The notes: a model not told the origin generated them from the sequence alone. A DNA stretch of 64,000 bases from Sepiola atlantica (GCA_963556195.1 OY744525.1:21182843-21246842), one strand, 5' to 3'; counted from the stretch's first letter, positions 23,351 to 34,469 are shown. Numbers and translations: made by a program.

Positions 23351-23906
23351 ACATACAAGGTGATTCATAAGTCACTTAGCTATTTAAAATGATTACCATA
23401 TGAAGCACAAACATACTATGAATTTTTGATAATTGTTATCTTACTCTCTAATTACTGCTATTTGTTATTTTAAATTTGTTCGTTTATATATTTGTTTCTA
23501 TATATATTTATTTTTATTTATTTAAATTTGTGTAAATCATCATATGTGCTTTTTTTTCAGGCAGTATGTCATTTACAATTGAAGAGCGAATTTTTATTGT
23601 TATTCATATAGCCAAATTTGATGAATCTCCCACACCTGTTGAAAGGCAATGACGACCTCAAATCAAAAATCACTGCCGAGTTTGTTAAAATTAATCAATC
23701 AAATATGCTACAAAGAGTCGTAAATTGCTTGCAAAAAAAGAATGGAGCTATGCATGCAGAACGAAGGTGGAAATTTTGAAAATTTGCTGTAATTTTAAAC
23801 TCCCATAAATGAATTTGTTGAATAAACTTTCTGTCTTGCATTACCGTATTTTTTAACTTCAGAATTTCAAAAATAAATAGCTAAGTGACTTATGAATCAC
23901 GCTGTG

Positions 23907-23909
<3 letters not shown>
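23351..23909 (+). mobile_element. Internally deleted DNA transposon
   Basis: The left end caaggtgattcataagtcac (23356) and the right end gtgacttatgaatcacgctg (23885-23904) are inverted repeats of about 30 bp, both continuing into 'ttagctattt'. Inside, 23566-23652 encodes 'MSFTIEERIFIVIHIAKFDE', a helix-turn-helix transposase start, and about 23700-23775 gives 'LQRVVNCLQKKNGAMHAE', a transposase end. The catalytic middle is missing. A pyrimidine-rich tract plus CAG precedes the ATG and could be a splice acceptor. Confidence 0.7.

Positions 23910-23910
<1 letters not shown>

Positions 23911-23950
<40 letters not shown>
23911..23950. repeat. (TA)n microsatellite
   Basis: TA run between the DNA transposon and the Helitron-like element. 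Confidence 0.95.
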
Positions 23951-23953
<3 letters not shown>

Positions 23954-24472
23954 TATATATAAAGTAAATTGAATTTTTACCTTATTCCATTATTGCTTAT
24001 AGATTTCTGAACAAAACCTGCACATGCAATTCTGCGCAGGCAGCCATTTAGGCCAATTCTTGATGCATGTTATCGGAAAATAGGTATTCGTCTTGTTTGC
24101 TTTCAATAATAATAATAAAACTTACTTAGCTACAATTTATTTTTAAAAATGACAACCATGTAATTTGGTAATATACTCTTAAATGAACATATGAAAAGAA
24201 AAATCAGCTAAGGGGAATAACCTATTCTTTTAGTAAGAGTTAGCGTTACTTATTTGCTCATTCTTTTCTTTATAAACAAAAGGAAGGGTTCATTTGTAAT
24301 TTGTTTAACAATTCATTTTTTTATGTGTTGCTTCGTTCTTATTACATCAAAAAAGAATTCAGTTTTAGCTAAGATACTAACAAAAGAAAGGCATCGTTAC
24401 AGAATATAGAAATATTTACAAAACAAATTTGAACGGAATGGATCCCAGGCAACGCTGGGTTGGTACAGCTAG
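23951..24472 (+). mobile_element. Non-autonomous Helitron-like element, 522 bp
   Basis: Begins TCTTATATATAAAGTAAATT after an A and ends with hairpin cccaggcaacgctgggt, then TGGTACAGCTAG before a T. No coding capacity. Same terminal design as 10106-11175. Confidence 0.7.
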
Positions 24473-24479
24473 TATGTAT

Positions 24480-24691
24480 GTATGTATATATATATATTCT
24501 CTGTCTTCTTTGGTCTGACAAGGTTGACTCTCTGTGAAGAGTACAACCGAAACATGTATGCACATATGTAGCCAATAATGTTTGTATAAATACAAATTTA
24601 TACTTAAGAACAGCTCTACTTGTTATTGAGCACTTTTTATAAACACTGGAGTTTCAACGGATTTACATCTACAGAAACTAATACAATATGT

Positions 24692-24759
<68 letters not shown>

Positions 24760-25030
24760 CATATATATATAGTTGGCATTTAACAATGCCTTTGTCTATA
24801 GTGGTAGCAGTTTTTCTTTTTTCTTTCCTGGACATTAAAATGATTTTTTCAAAGAACTCTCCTGAAAACTAAAAACAAAGAAACAACTAATATTTGATTG
24901 TATATTTGAAAATGAACATTTTGAAATGTTTGTAAACAAGGATATAAGCATAACTTTATTTTGGAATATGATTTAAATGTAATTTATACATACAGTAAAA
25001 AATGTCCCTTTCTCCCACTGTGTACCTAAA
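24480..25030. other. (TA)n-rich spacer
   Basis: Contains TA runs at 24483-24496 and 24697-24770 and the recurring 'agctctacttgttattgagc' motif (24611-24630). The open frame of TYIYI residues is a microsatellite shadow. Confidence 0.6.
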
Positions 25031-25034
25031 ACTA

Positions 25035-25290
25035 AAGTTCCATGGACAAAGTTTCTTTCCAAGATCTTATCTATGGAACACAATAACAGGTGGTTGCTTT
25101 CTAGCTGACTACAACATAGTCGTTTTCAAGTCCAATGTTAACAAATTCTTGTTGAGCCGTCCTCTTAAATAATCAAATCCTGCCCAGTTCATCCATCGTT
25201 TCCAGTCCTCTCGAGATGTTGTTTGTTATTCCTTGTCGAACTGGCAAACTCACTAAACCTTATCCTCAAGTGGCCTTTGGGCCTTAATAA
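25035..25290 (+). pseudogene. LINE reverse transcriptase tail remnant
   Basis: Aligns with 45640-45890: 'tttctttccaagatcttatc', then 'tatggaacac', 'tgactacaacatagtcgttt', 'ttgttgagccgtcctcttaa', and a 3' 'cctcaagtggcctttgggcc'. Encoded residues match the 'FFP....LWN.LP...F.ADYN' end. Frames are broken. Confidence 0.7.
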
Positions 25291-25294
25291 CAGG

Positions 25295-25945
25295 TGACTT
25301 CTTATATATATATATATATATGGAAATTGAAAAAGGAAAACCAAAAATATTATTAATGTATTCATCAACATTTCGTCTTTATTATAAGGCTTCCTCAGGA
25401 TGATTGTCTGAAGAAAAAACAAACACAAGTACCAAATGTTTGAAACAAGAGGTGGCGGCGGGTGTGAGCTTAAACTTGGGGCCGTTTATGAAAAAAATAA
25501 ATTATGAGATACAAATAGATACTGGCAATGGGCAATTGAGTTGCCAGTGGAGAGTGTGGAGTGGGATGGTAGCGGTTAGAGTTATAAGATAATTAGGTAG
25601 GAGAAGAGATATTACAATAATTGTGGAAGGAGTGGAAGTAGACATTGGTAGCGGTTAGAATTGATTTAAACTATGAAGTGGGCGGAGGGAATATGAGACA
25701 TGTTTATTGAATCTTTTTAAAATTAGCCTTGAGATGAGAGAGCGGGAGGGTTAAAAATCAGGGTCGTGTAAGGAGGGAGGGGAGGGGAGGGGAGGCGAGG
25801 GAGGGTGAGAGGGCGGGAACAAAATCAAGCATGGGGAAGGTGTCTACATTTGACACCTACATATACACAAACATATACACAATTAAACATACATATATAT
25901 GCACATATACATACGCAAACACACACACATAAAATCGCACCCAAC

Positions 25946-25980
<35 letters not shown>
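25295..25980. other. No gene; G-rich and (TA)n low-complexity
   Basis: TA run 25302-25321, a GGGAGG-rich tract 25770-25815, CA/TA-rich 25860-25930 and (TA)n 25948-25976. The 117-codon open frame 25805-26158 crosses these tracts and is not credible. Confidence 0.55.
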
Positions 25981-26017
25981 GTCTGTCATGCTTAAGTTTG
26001 AAATAGCATTTTCGTTG
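25981..26017 (-). repeat. Solo 37-bp satellite unit
   Basis: One unit containing aagtttgaaatagcattttc. Its reverse complement combines 'acttaag' as in the 35-37 kb array with 'catgacagac' as in the 61.6-62.2 kb array. Confidence 0.8.
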
Positions 26018-26019
26018 CT

Positions 26020-26930
26020 AAAAGCACAGACAGAATGGATGTATCTTATGAATATCCGTTTTTATTATTTGCATTTTATCAAAAGAAAGAGAGAAAAAAA
26101 AAGATTTTTAACGAAATCAAAGCTAAAAATTCACATGCAGATTTTGTTTTGTTTTTAATTCATCAATTCTCGTCTTACCGTCCCTATTTTACAAAAAAAG
26201 AATGAATTCGTATGGCAGCAAACAAATTCCAGCTAACATGCACACAGACAAATGATCATTTCCCATTTTGTATCTATTGGCAATAAAGTTCATACAAGGA
26301 TTAACAAAGTAGTAAATAAAGTAAATGTTCACTTCACACAATAATACAAATTGCTTTCTTCTGTGTTCAATTCACAGATTAAAAAAAAAAGAAAACAATT
26401 TAATCAATTCACTACCCTAACAGTTACCGTCTTCAATCTGCTGTATTCCATATAGACATTCCAACCATACAATACACCAATAGATTATATTAGAATATAA
26501 TAAACGAGAATATGACTGAATTAAAGTATGCTTTGCTAGTGTCTGCATTAACATTCATATAAAACTAGCGAAGTCCCTAGGAAATTCCATGGTGATTTCT
26601 TCATCAATCTGTATAATTTACTGTTAATAATAATATTCCTTTTGAAAAAATATGTCATTAAGAAAAAAAAATGATACTTTCTTTTTCCGTAAAAATAATT
26701 GTTATTGTTAGTTGACTATTCTTTAAATAAATAAAACAAACATGTGAGGGCTGAATGCATGTGCACATACAATGCAAATTATTGTATAAAAAATCAGTCT
26801 AGCCAAAATATTGCTTGATCCAGTTACAATAGCAAACATTGGACCTGTTAGAACTGCGACTGTCTCACAAGGTTAGGGATGAATGTACACATGCAATGCT
26901 AATTACTGTTTGAAAAATCAGTCTATGACA
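26020..26930. other. No feature recognised
   Basis: AT-rich with no significant open frame. 26760-26935 has a duplicated phrase ('cacatacaatgcaaattatt' and 'cacatgcaatgctaattact'). Confidence 0.4.
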
Positions 26931-26937
26931 AACGAAT

Positions 26938-27265
26938 TTGTATTATTCGGACTACTATTCTCAGCATGATTGTTATATTCACAACGTTTTGGCCGACATA
27001 ACATCCAACCTTCTTCAGTTGCATCTTACCAAACTTTGGAACCTTCAATCCTTACAATAGGCGATAATTATATAAATTAACACTTTTATTGGATTATGGC
27101 TTCAAGGTTTAGTTTTAAATCTGTCCAGGTTGTCAAGTTTGACGAGAAAGCTCCCAAGTTTAGAAAAAAATACCTGAAAAAGGTTGGAGGTTACGTCGGC
27201 CGAAACGTGTGAATATAACATCCAAGATGAGAATATGAGTTCGAATAATCCAAATAATACAGAAA
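26938..27265. mobile_element. Foldback/MITE family Z, copy 1
   Basis: The left end 'ttgtattattcggactacta' pairs with the right end near 27240-27265. 'gttttggccgacataacatc' (26985-27004) pairs with 'ggttacgtcggccgaaac' (27188-27205). Related sequences: 41066-41150, 46150-46475 and 57774-57870. Confidence 0.7.
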
Positions 27266-27424
27266 AAATCTACTTTTGGATTTTTTTCGTTTTATTTAGT
27301 TGTTTTTTTTTAAATACAATAATACAAAGAGAAATCACTTTTCAATATATAAAAATTAATCACCTCCCTTAAGATACAGACCAAACATGTTCTAATTAAG
27401 ATTTTTTTTTTAATGTTTGAATGC

Positions 27425-27530
27425 TGTTGTCAACTATGGATATCAACTCACCATAGAAATTGGAAGATTATTCGTGTCATAGAATCGGTCCAGAGAAAGT
27501 TTAGAAGGATTATCAAGAGCACTGCAATCT
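27425..27530 (+). pseudogene. Possible LINE reverse transcriptase fragment
   Basis: One frame reads 'IIRVIESVQRKFRRIIKS' (about 27465-27520), like the '.IESVQR.FT..I' block after the reverse transcriptase palm domain. It is very short. Confidence 0.5.
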
Positions 27531-27534
27531 GAAT

Positions 27535-27940
27535 TTTATTTATTTATTTATTTTTTTAATGGGCAAACTTTTTATTTCACAATAAAAAATATTTCCCTTT
27601 CAGCAATGGAAAATTCAAGTTATACTCATCAAAGTAGCTTTATCACAATGGTTGCTTCTTGCTACTTTACATCAAATGACCACAAACACTTTTCACTTTT
27701 TGTTTTAATACCTTGAATCAGCTGTTCCGGATGTTATATACTGATTTTTTTTTTATCTGAGTTCTACAGAAAGATTAGGAAAATTGAACGCACTTTGTGG
27801 GGTCATCTAATTAAATCCTTTAACACGTTAAACAGACATAACTATGGGCGATCTACAAACAAACAAACAAACCCCTTGAGAGCTCATCTAAATTAATATC
27901 TGGATTTCTTTCCTTATTTAATTACTGGTGAAAGTTGTGC
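27535..27940. other. No feature recognised
   Basis: AT-rich spacer; nothing recognised. Confidence 0.35.
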
Positions 27941-27944
27941 TATT

Positions 27945-28270
27945 TGTTTTTTTTTAGTGAAAGGTCACTACTTATCAATGCTGAAAGCCAGTCAAGGATG
28001 AGGGTAAATGAGATGGATTGATAGCTAGCTAAAGGTGAATAACCCCATTGAGGATGATTAATGGGGTGAACGAAGGGAAGCAGTCCTGTGGCAATGTGTT
28101 CCACAGATGGGAAGTCCTTTTGAAGAAGCTCTGTTTGTGGAAATTTCAGGTGACGCGAGGCACACGAATGAAGAAAGATAAAAATATTTTTCCTTGTGGT
28201 AGAAAAGCGAGTTCTTGCTGTGAATGTTTTGCAAGGGAGAACCAAAGATTGGAGCTCAGTCCAGATGTTG
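27945..28270 (-). pseudogene. LINE reverse transcriptase tail remnant
   Basis: Minus strand shows 'RKNIFIFLHSCASRHLKFPQ' then 'FPSVEHIATGLLPFVHPINH', a degraded form of the 'F..R....WN.LP..V' tail and 3' end, similar in layout to 54450-54600. Open over about 100 codons but without catalytic motifs. Confidence 0.6.
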
Positions 28271-28328
28271 AGAATGTAACTTTTTTTTTCTTTTTAATAA
28301 TATTGGCCAATTTTTGATGAATTGAGAG

Positions 28329-28477
28329 GTGACTGTGGTGAAGTGGATAACGACACGGACTGACGATTCGCGTGTGTCAGGTTCGAATCCAGTCGATTCC
28401 ATAGCACCACTTTCACTTATGTATGTTGGCAACCTTCATGTGGTCCCTCTTGTAAGAAAGAAAGAAAGAAAGAAAGA
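28329..28477 (+). mobile_element. tRNA-derived SINE with (AAAG)n tail, copy 1
   Basis: A-box-like TGGTGAAGTGGATAACGAC and B-box CAGGTTCGAATCC (28379-28391) are followed by a body shared with 43317-43160 reversed ('tttcactta', 'gttggcaacc', 'ccctcttgtaag') and a tail of AAAG repeats (28453-28477). The length and tail show a SINE, not a functional tRNA gene. Confidence 0.85.
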
Positions 28478-28479
28478 AT

Positions 28480-29265
28480 TGGGGAAGCCAATGCCAACAA
28501 CAGAATCAAGTCAGTCAATAAAGCAGTATCATACTGATTCATACAAATTTCTTTTAATTGATTGCGGTATTAGGAGCTTTCAGATGAGATATTTAAAATA
28601 ATTTGAAAAGTTGGGTGAGTAAAGGAAAAGTAGAAAAAAAATGAATAATGAAACAATTTTTTGTTTGCATACTTCCCCCCCCCCCCACCCCGGCTAATGA
28701 AGGCATAGATAAATAATCTTGAACAAAATGTGGTTTGTATTGATTAAAAAATAAAAATTAATTGTTTATTGTCGACATTTGCGATTATTTGTTCCTACTG
28801 TATAGAAATGTTTATGTCTGGCAATTAAACGGGATATAATTACCAAGAAACATATATTTTAGAATTACTTTCGAATGAAACAGAGCATGCAATTCAACTC
28901 ATATTATTAAAAACTAATACAATTGTATGACCACTTCTTGTGCGTCTATGTGTTTCTAGCCACTACGCGACTTGTACATTATTTTCTTTTACTATTAGCT
29001 GTACCTATCTGGTGTTGGTCAGTATGAAGTGAAGTCATGTTAGTTTTTACTTTTTATTTGTTTGCACAGAGACAATTCCTATTATATTCATCAATCTAAA
29101 ATATGAGTTATCCCCCTTGCTGATTTTTATTTTTAAGTGATTTAAAAAAGAAAAAAAATACATATTACCAATTGTCTGGGCCAGATTAAGTAATTTAAAA
29201 AAATAAATTGTAGTGAAGAAAGTTATTAGATTGCCTATAACACGGTACAACATTAACAAATGAAA
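28480..29265. other. No gene; degraded Helitron-like end
   Basis: C-run at 28675-28686. 28995-29022 reads on the minus strand as a degraded 'ggtacagctaat' Helitron-like terminus. No coding recognised. Confidence 0.4.
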
Positions 29266-29269
29266 ATTA

Positions 29270-30390
29270 GCTAGTCAGAAGCAAATTTTAGGTCTGATTT
29301 TGAAAATCCAGCAAGATAACTTTATATGTTAGATTAACCGATTATTCATTGAAATTAAAAAATGCATAAAATAAAACGAATTTCGAAAAATTATTTGATT
29401 ACGAAATTAAATTCACCATAACGCATTTAGATTTCTTTGTAAACAAGTCAGCCATTTTAATCTTTTGTTAATAGTTAAAAAATAAAAGAATGAATTACTT
29501 CATAATCTTCTGACATTTGAAAGGAATTTGGAAGCATTTAAACTGTCGAATAGAAAGTAATTTCTGACTTTAAAATTATTGGCAAATCCGATGCTTCTGT
29601 ATTATTGGAGTAGATGAAATATTTATTTTCATTTTAGAAGACTCAGTTGAAAGGGGAGATAATTCAAAATGTAAAAATGTAACCCATAAAGAAAATTCAG
29701 AGAATTAGTAAGAAAATAAATTTACAAAAGGTTACTTATGCAGTTTACTGACCAGGCTGAAATAATATGTTATAATTTAGAAAGCCATTCTTAATATGGG
29801 AAGGTGGGGGTTGATTAACTATTCTGTACTTTTACCTAACAATTTAATAAACACTATAGTTAATCAACACCCACCTCCCCATGTTAAGAATGGCTTTCTA
29901 AATTATAACATTATTATTTCAGTCCGATATGTAAACTGCATAAGTAGCCTTTTTAAAATTTATTTTCATACTAATTCTCTGCATTTTCCATTATGGGTTA
30001 TGATTACAACAACAACAAAAAAAAAAGTTTGAATTATCTCCCCTTTCAACAGACTCTTCTAAATTCGAGATGAATTTCATCTGCCCCAACACAGAAGCAC
30101 TGCAAAACCTTATATATTAAAAAATTGAAAGTTTTGGAAGCTATTTACATCCAATAATTTTATACATTGAGATTAAAACAACATTACCAGAACAAAATTA
30201 GTTATAGCTTTATAGCAATTTGGAGCAATTAATAATTTAATGACCAAATGATACCGTAATAATTAAATAGAAATTTAAAAATACTATTTAAAATTTAATA
30301 ATAATAATTTGGTAAAAATCAAATAAACGGAATAGTTAAAAAAAAAAGTGAATGTATAAAGATTCCCAGGCAACGTCGGGTAGGTATTTG
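29270..30390 (+). mobile_element. Helitron-like element with nested foldback
   Basis: 29420-29600 and 30085-30250 align with consecutive parts of 10785-11040. The 3' hairpin 'cccaggcaacgtcgggtagg' lies at 30365-30384, but the CTAG is lost. The homologous halves are interrupted by the inverted repeat at 29638-30057. The 5' end is not defined. Confidence 0.55.
29638..30057. repeat. Foldback, 190-bp arms
   Basis: 'ttgaaaggggagataattca' (29647) pairs with 'tgaattatctcccctttcaa' (30029). 'gttataatttagaaagccat' (29769) pairs with 'atggctttctaaattataac' (29890). Short loop near 29825-29860. Confidence 0.9.
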
Positions 30391-30559
30391 TAATTGTTAA
30401 TAATATTATGAACAAATAAAATAGATTTTTGTTCTTCTAAGCCGGATGCTATTCTTTATAAATTCCCTAATATATTCAATGTTGTTTTTAAAAATTAGCT
30501 CTAAAATATGTTCCTCTGTAAATATCGGTTGGATATAATTACGATTCAAATATCACATA

Positions 30560-31060
30560 TATAATGTAATAACAAAAATATTCTCCCTCTGGTGGGAGCA
30601 TATTTTTGCTCGCCTGGGAGAATGATATCATGCTAAACGCACATATTCTACATTGACTCCCAAAGGAGGAGGTAATAACTGAGAACAGACAAACCCCCTC
30701 CCCCCAAAAAGGAGTTAATGCTTCGGAAGATGATATAATTACAACAGCACAGATACCTACCCCCCTCCCCAAAAAATGGAAAAGATAATTATGGAAGGAT
30801 GATATCATGATGAACGAACATATACTACACTGCCCCTCAAGAAAAGGAAGCAATACCTGGGAGGATCGCCCCATATAAGATAATATCTGTGAGTATGGTA
30901 CCATGAAAACAGAACAGATAGTACACCGCATCCCCCACCCCATCCCAATAAAAGAGAAGGTAGTTCCTGGGCAGATGGTCTCATGATACCAGAACGGATA
31001 TTACATTGTCCCTTTTGCAAAAGGAGGATGTAATACTTTGGAGGATTACCCCACCCTATC
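30560..31060 (-). repeat. Degenerate tandem block with U2-like cores
   Basis: On the minus strand, repeated cores resemble GTGTAGTATCTGTTC: about 31010-30988, 30930-30908, 30833-30812 and 30655-30635, with more degenerate ones between. Each is followed by TCATGATATCATCCTCC-like sequence. Spacing is irregular (about 70-95 bp). Two fairly long antisense open frames (134 and 85 codons) arise from the repeat and are not credited. Confidence 0.55.
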
Positions 31061-31069
31061 AAAAAGGAA

Positions 31070-32560
31070 GATTGAATTTATAGGAGGACGATATTGTGTA
31101 TATACAAGAAAATATGACAATTACAAAATATTAATTTATTAGAAGTTGTTAATATAATAAATATGCAAATTAAGAAGACCTAAATGTGTTTGTGGGAGTT
31201 TGCAGTTTCCTATATATACCATATTTCAAAATTCTATGTTGTATCATAGAATTCAATAAGCACAATCTGTTTTGATGTTAATATAGTTAGGATAGATGGA
31301 AAGATCTATCGCATAAAATAAAACTTAGTTTGAATATACATTCTATCTAATTCTTTAACCCATCAGAAGCTAAAATATAACTCAGAAATGCAAGAAATTA
31401 AAAAACGAAAATTTATTTAAACAAACAAAATAATTTTACAAATAAAATTAAGCAAAAATGATGATGAAAATGAAATATTGTCAAAATTATTTGACAGATA
31501 AAAATTTTAATTTTTTAATAGGTGAAAATGTTTGCAAGACGTTGTGTCTTGTCTCGTAAAATAAACACACCATATACTTCTCGAATTGCCGGTGTTGACT
31601 GTTGGGATGTCTGTCATTTTGTGTGCTCGAAGTTCTGTCAACTGGTGCGTGTTGGGGTTAATATTTGTTTTTAAGACAGGGTAATGAAACTTTATAGACA
31701 TGCGTAAAAGACTAGTAGTACACCCGAAAACCGCGCCAAGGGAAAAGGAAGGATGGTTAAAAAAAAGTAGAGATTATTAATTCACCTAAAGTCATTTTTT
31801 AAGCTTTAAGGTAATTTTAGTCATAGAATTCATGACTTGGATTAAAGTTTAATAATTAAACTTTCGAATAAATTGTCAACTCTAAATAAATACCATATTA
31901 ACAATTTAGTAAAATATAAATCGTTGCATAGTCTACTTTTTGAATAACCCATTTTTGGGAGAGAAAACGGTATAGTTGAGAGATAGTTCTCTAGAAATGA
32001 CAATTTATGTATGAAGTGGCTTTTCAAAAGTAAACAATGAAATGCCTAATGTTTAAAATAATTTTTAAAATCCGAATAAAGTGATACTAGCATTGGCAAC
32101 TACTTTTTTTCTTTTTAAATGTTTATACTCGCTCGCTACTTTTTGTTTATTTACTTTTACAACAAGTATTTTTTTTAAATTTCATTTTAATAACTTATTT
32201 TTTTAGATAACTCTGAAACAAACATAAATAATTATTTTACAATTTTAAGTTGAATCAAATAGATTTTCGACATCATACGGAACGCGTTGGATTTTTTCTT
32301 TTTCATTTGAAAATAGTTTATGCTAAAAATACGATGTCATGTTGTCTGTCGTATTTCTCTTTTTTTCATTTGAAAATTCAAAATGTTAATGATAAACAAA
32401 CTGTAAACAAAGATTTCTTCCAACAAGTCAATTAAATGTTTTTATCATATATTTGTTCAATCTGTCCTCTTACTAATATAACATTTTTTGGTAATATTCA
32501 ATTTTATTCAAATCGGAAAATCTTTTCAACCGTGTTTCCTTGTATATGGTGGCTTACTGT
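31070..32560. other. No feature recognised
   Basis: Strongly AT-rich; only short open frames without supporting signals. Confidence 0.4.
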
Positions 32561-32589
32561 AGTAAAAACACAATACCAAACGGTTACGG

Positions 32590-32672
32590 TTTAAAAAAAA
32601 AAAACGATTCGGTATTCGGTATGGAGACGAAACCGAAAAAACGCGGTTTTTCGGTAAAACCGCCCATCTCTA
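32590..32672 (-). mobile_element. hAT-like transposon terminus
   Basis: On the minus strand TAGAGATGGGCGGTTTTACC is followed by 'gaaaaaccgcg' and alternating 'ccgaat' motifs, the form of some hAT-family ends. No partner terminus was found. Confidence 0.4.
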
Positions 32673-32756
32673 CATCCAGGTGTAAACAAAATGGACATTA
32701 TTATTATTCACAAATCATGATTAGATTAGATTTAACTGAAATATCGTTGAAATACT

Positions 32757-32786
32757 ACTAGCAGGGTTACTCGGCATTGTCCGGTG
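32757..32786 (-). mobile_element. Helitron-like 3' end
   Basis: Minus strand CACCGGACAATGCCGAGTAA then CCCTGCTAGTAG: hairpin plus CTAG terminus, diverged. Confidence 0.5.
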
Positions 32787-32789
32787 ACA

Positions 32790-33275
32790 GGATGAACACA
32801 TGGAAGAGTTACTGGTCTCTCTACTTTTCTCTTATACTCCTTCTCTCTTACTCCTCTCTAGCAATTGGTTCAATATAACAGAAAGAAAAAGAAAACTGAC
32901 TGCTGTCTGACCTAATTTCAGTCTTGTTTTTGAAACAACTACAAGTAAGAATGAAAAAAGTAATTTTTTTTTAACCCGTATGCACAAATTTGGTCCCTGG
33001 TGACCCAAAGGAATAAACATTATAAATATAATAAATATTACAGTATTTTTACCATAATCTGTCCGGGCTTAGTTTGTATCTGTAGGTGTATATTGTGTAG
33101 TTTCTGACTTTTAACTAGAAACACACACACACAATTACAATTTTCCTTTATTGAAAAGCCTTTACAGATTGATTGGACATCTAATTTGCATAAAATATTT
33201 TTAATTCTCTTTTAATATGTAACTGTACATTATTATTCTTTGTAATTTTATTGTTTAATTTTTCTTACCAGGAAC
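32790..33275. other. No feature recognised
   Basis: No gene-like signal apart from a 62-codon minus-strand frame without similarity. Confidence 0.35.
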
Positions 33276-33279
33276 AGTC

Positions 33280-33590
33280 TGAGTAAGTGCCGTTCATACC
33301 AGCCGATAATGATACGTCCTCGACATTCAGTCCGACAGTGGCCTTGATTCTGTCGGGCTGAGGTATGTTCTGTTCAGTCTTAAGAGGTCAACCCTCCCAG
33401 GCTTTATCATCTCTCCTTGAGGAGGGGTTAGTTTATTGCTAATCGCCTGAGGCGCCTCTACCGAGGAATTCCGATGGGGCTGCTCAGGCATTTTTGTAGG
33501 CCAGAATACCCTTCACCTCGTGTGCTGGCTTTTCAAAACCTCACCAGACCGTGTCTAACCTCCTGCAGAGGAGGGTAATAAAAAATTTTA
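33280..33590. mobile_element. Dispersed repeat family X, copy 1
   Basis: GC-richer island. 33375-33510 aligns with 41545-41690: 'cagtcttaagaggtcaaccc', 'cctcccaggctttatcatct', 'gtttattgctaatcgcctga', 'ctctaccg'. No coding recognised. It could be the body of a SINE. Confidence 0.65.
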
Positions 33591-33599
33591 AAAAATCAC

Positions 33600-34035
33600 T
33601 TTCGGCATATATCAAACTATTATTAAGCTTTATTGACGATTATATTTATTTTTTAGTTAAGGATAAAAATGAATAATAAAAATTACGAGAGGGGGGGGGA
33701 GACTGTCAATATTTTTTAATGCTAATTTTTTTTTTTTTTTTTACTTCTTTGAGATACTATCCATTAATTTTCAGCTAGAGTTAAAACAAAAACATGTTTA
33801 ATGTTTCTAGTGAGGGATAAGTTAGCCATGTTGATTAAACGTAAATTGTCCCCCTTTAACCATTTTTATTTATATTTCATGGGTTTGTATCATTTTATAG
33901 AAATAGAGATTTTGTTCGTCTGTCACAATTTTTTTTACATTGCGGAATTTGTCTCATTTCGAAATATCAGAGATCTTAACTCTTTTTAGAAATGGAGAAT
34001 CTTGCATTAATAATAAATCATAAATTCCCAACAAA
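33600..34035. other. No feature recognised
   Basis: AT-rich; a G-run at 33691-33699 and a T-run at 33728-33742. Confidence 0.35.
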
Positions 34036-34039
34036 TAAA

Positions 34040-34105
34040 ACAGATGCCATGACCGGAAATCGAAACCAGTCTGAGGTTCTACCAATTGACCTATTCGGAC
34101 TTTCT
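34040..34105 (-). mobile_element. tRNA-like SINE head
   Basis: Minus strand has an A-box-like GGTCAATTGGTAGAACCTCA and a B-box-like GGTTTCGATTTCC 20 nt later. There is no acceptor stem, so it is not a functional tRNA. Confidence 0.45.
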
Positions 34106-34109
34106 TATA

Positions 34110-34465
34110 AATATAGCTTAAACATTACCTTAACAGAATGATTATAGCTTTAACGTGACGTCATAGATTTATGATTTACATAATGTTTCAAAACATGAAT
34201 TCAAACATAAGCGATAATAAAAAAAATAAATAAATGAATGAGGGGGGGAGGACATTATCAATAAAGTTAGAAATTATTTTGATAGTCCAAAGCAATTTTG
34301 CTTTAAGTAAGTATTGGCATAAAACAACAATTTAATATTTTAAGTGATCATTTGCTTGCGCATGATAGAATTTGGGCCCGTAGAGCCCATTGATTGTGGT
34401 ATTTACAAAAAACATAATTTTGTACGTGAAATACAATAATCTGACATTTCACCTCAAAATAAAAG
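34110..34465. other. No feature recognised
   Basis: 34245-34310 resembles 21045-21105 ('attatcaataaagttagaaa'/'attatcaatagcgttggaaa' then 'ttttgatagtccaaagcaat'), so part is a dispersed repeat. Confidence 0.45.
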
Positions 34466-34469
34466 AAAC

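Noticed and set aside
28329..28400. Functional tRNA gene
   Set aside because: A and B boxes present but no acceptor stem pairing; a SINE body and (AAAG)n tail follow.
30539..30943. 134-codon minus-strand gene
   Set aside because: Lies within the degenerate tandem block; residues follow the repeat.
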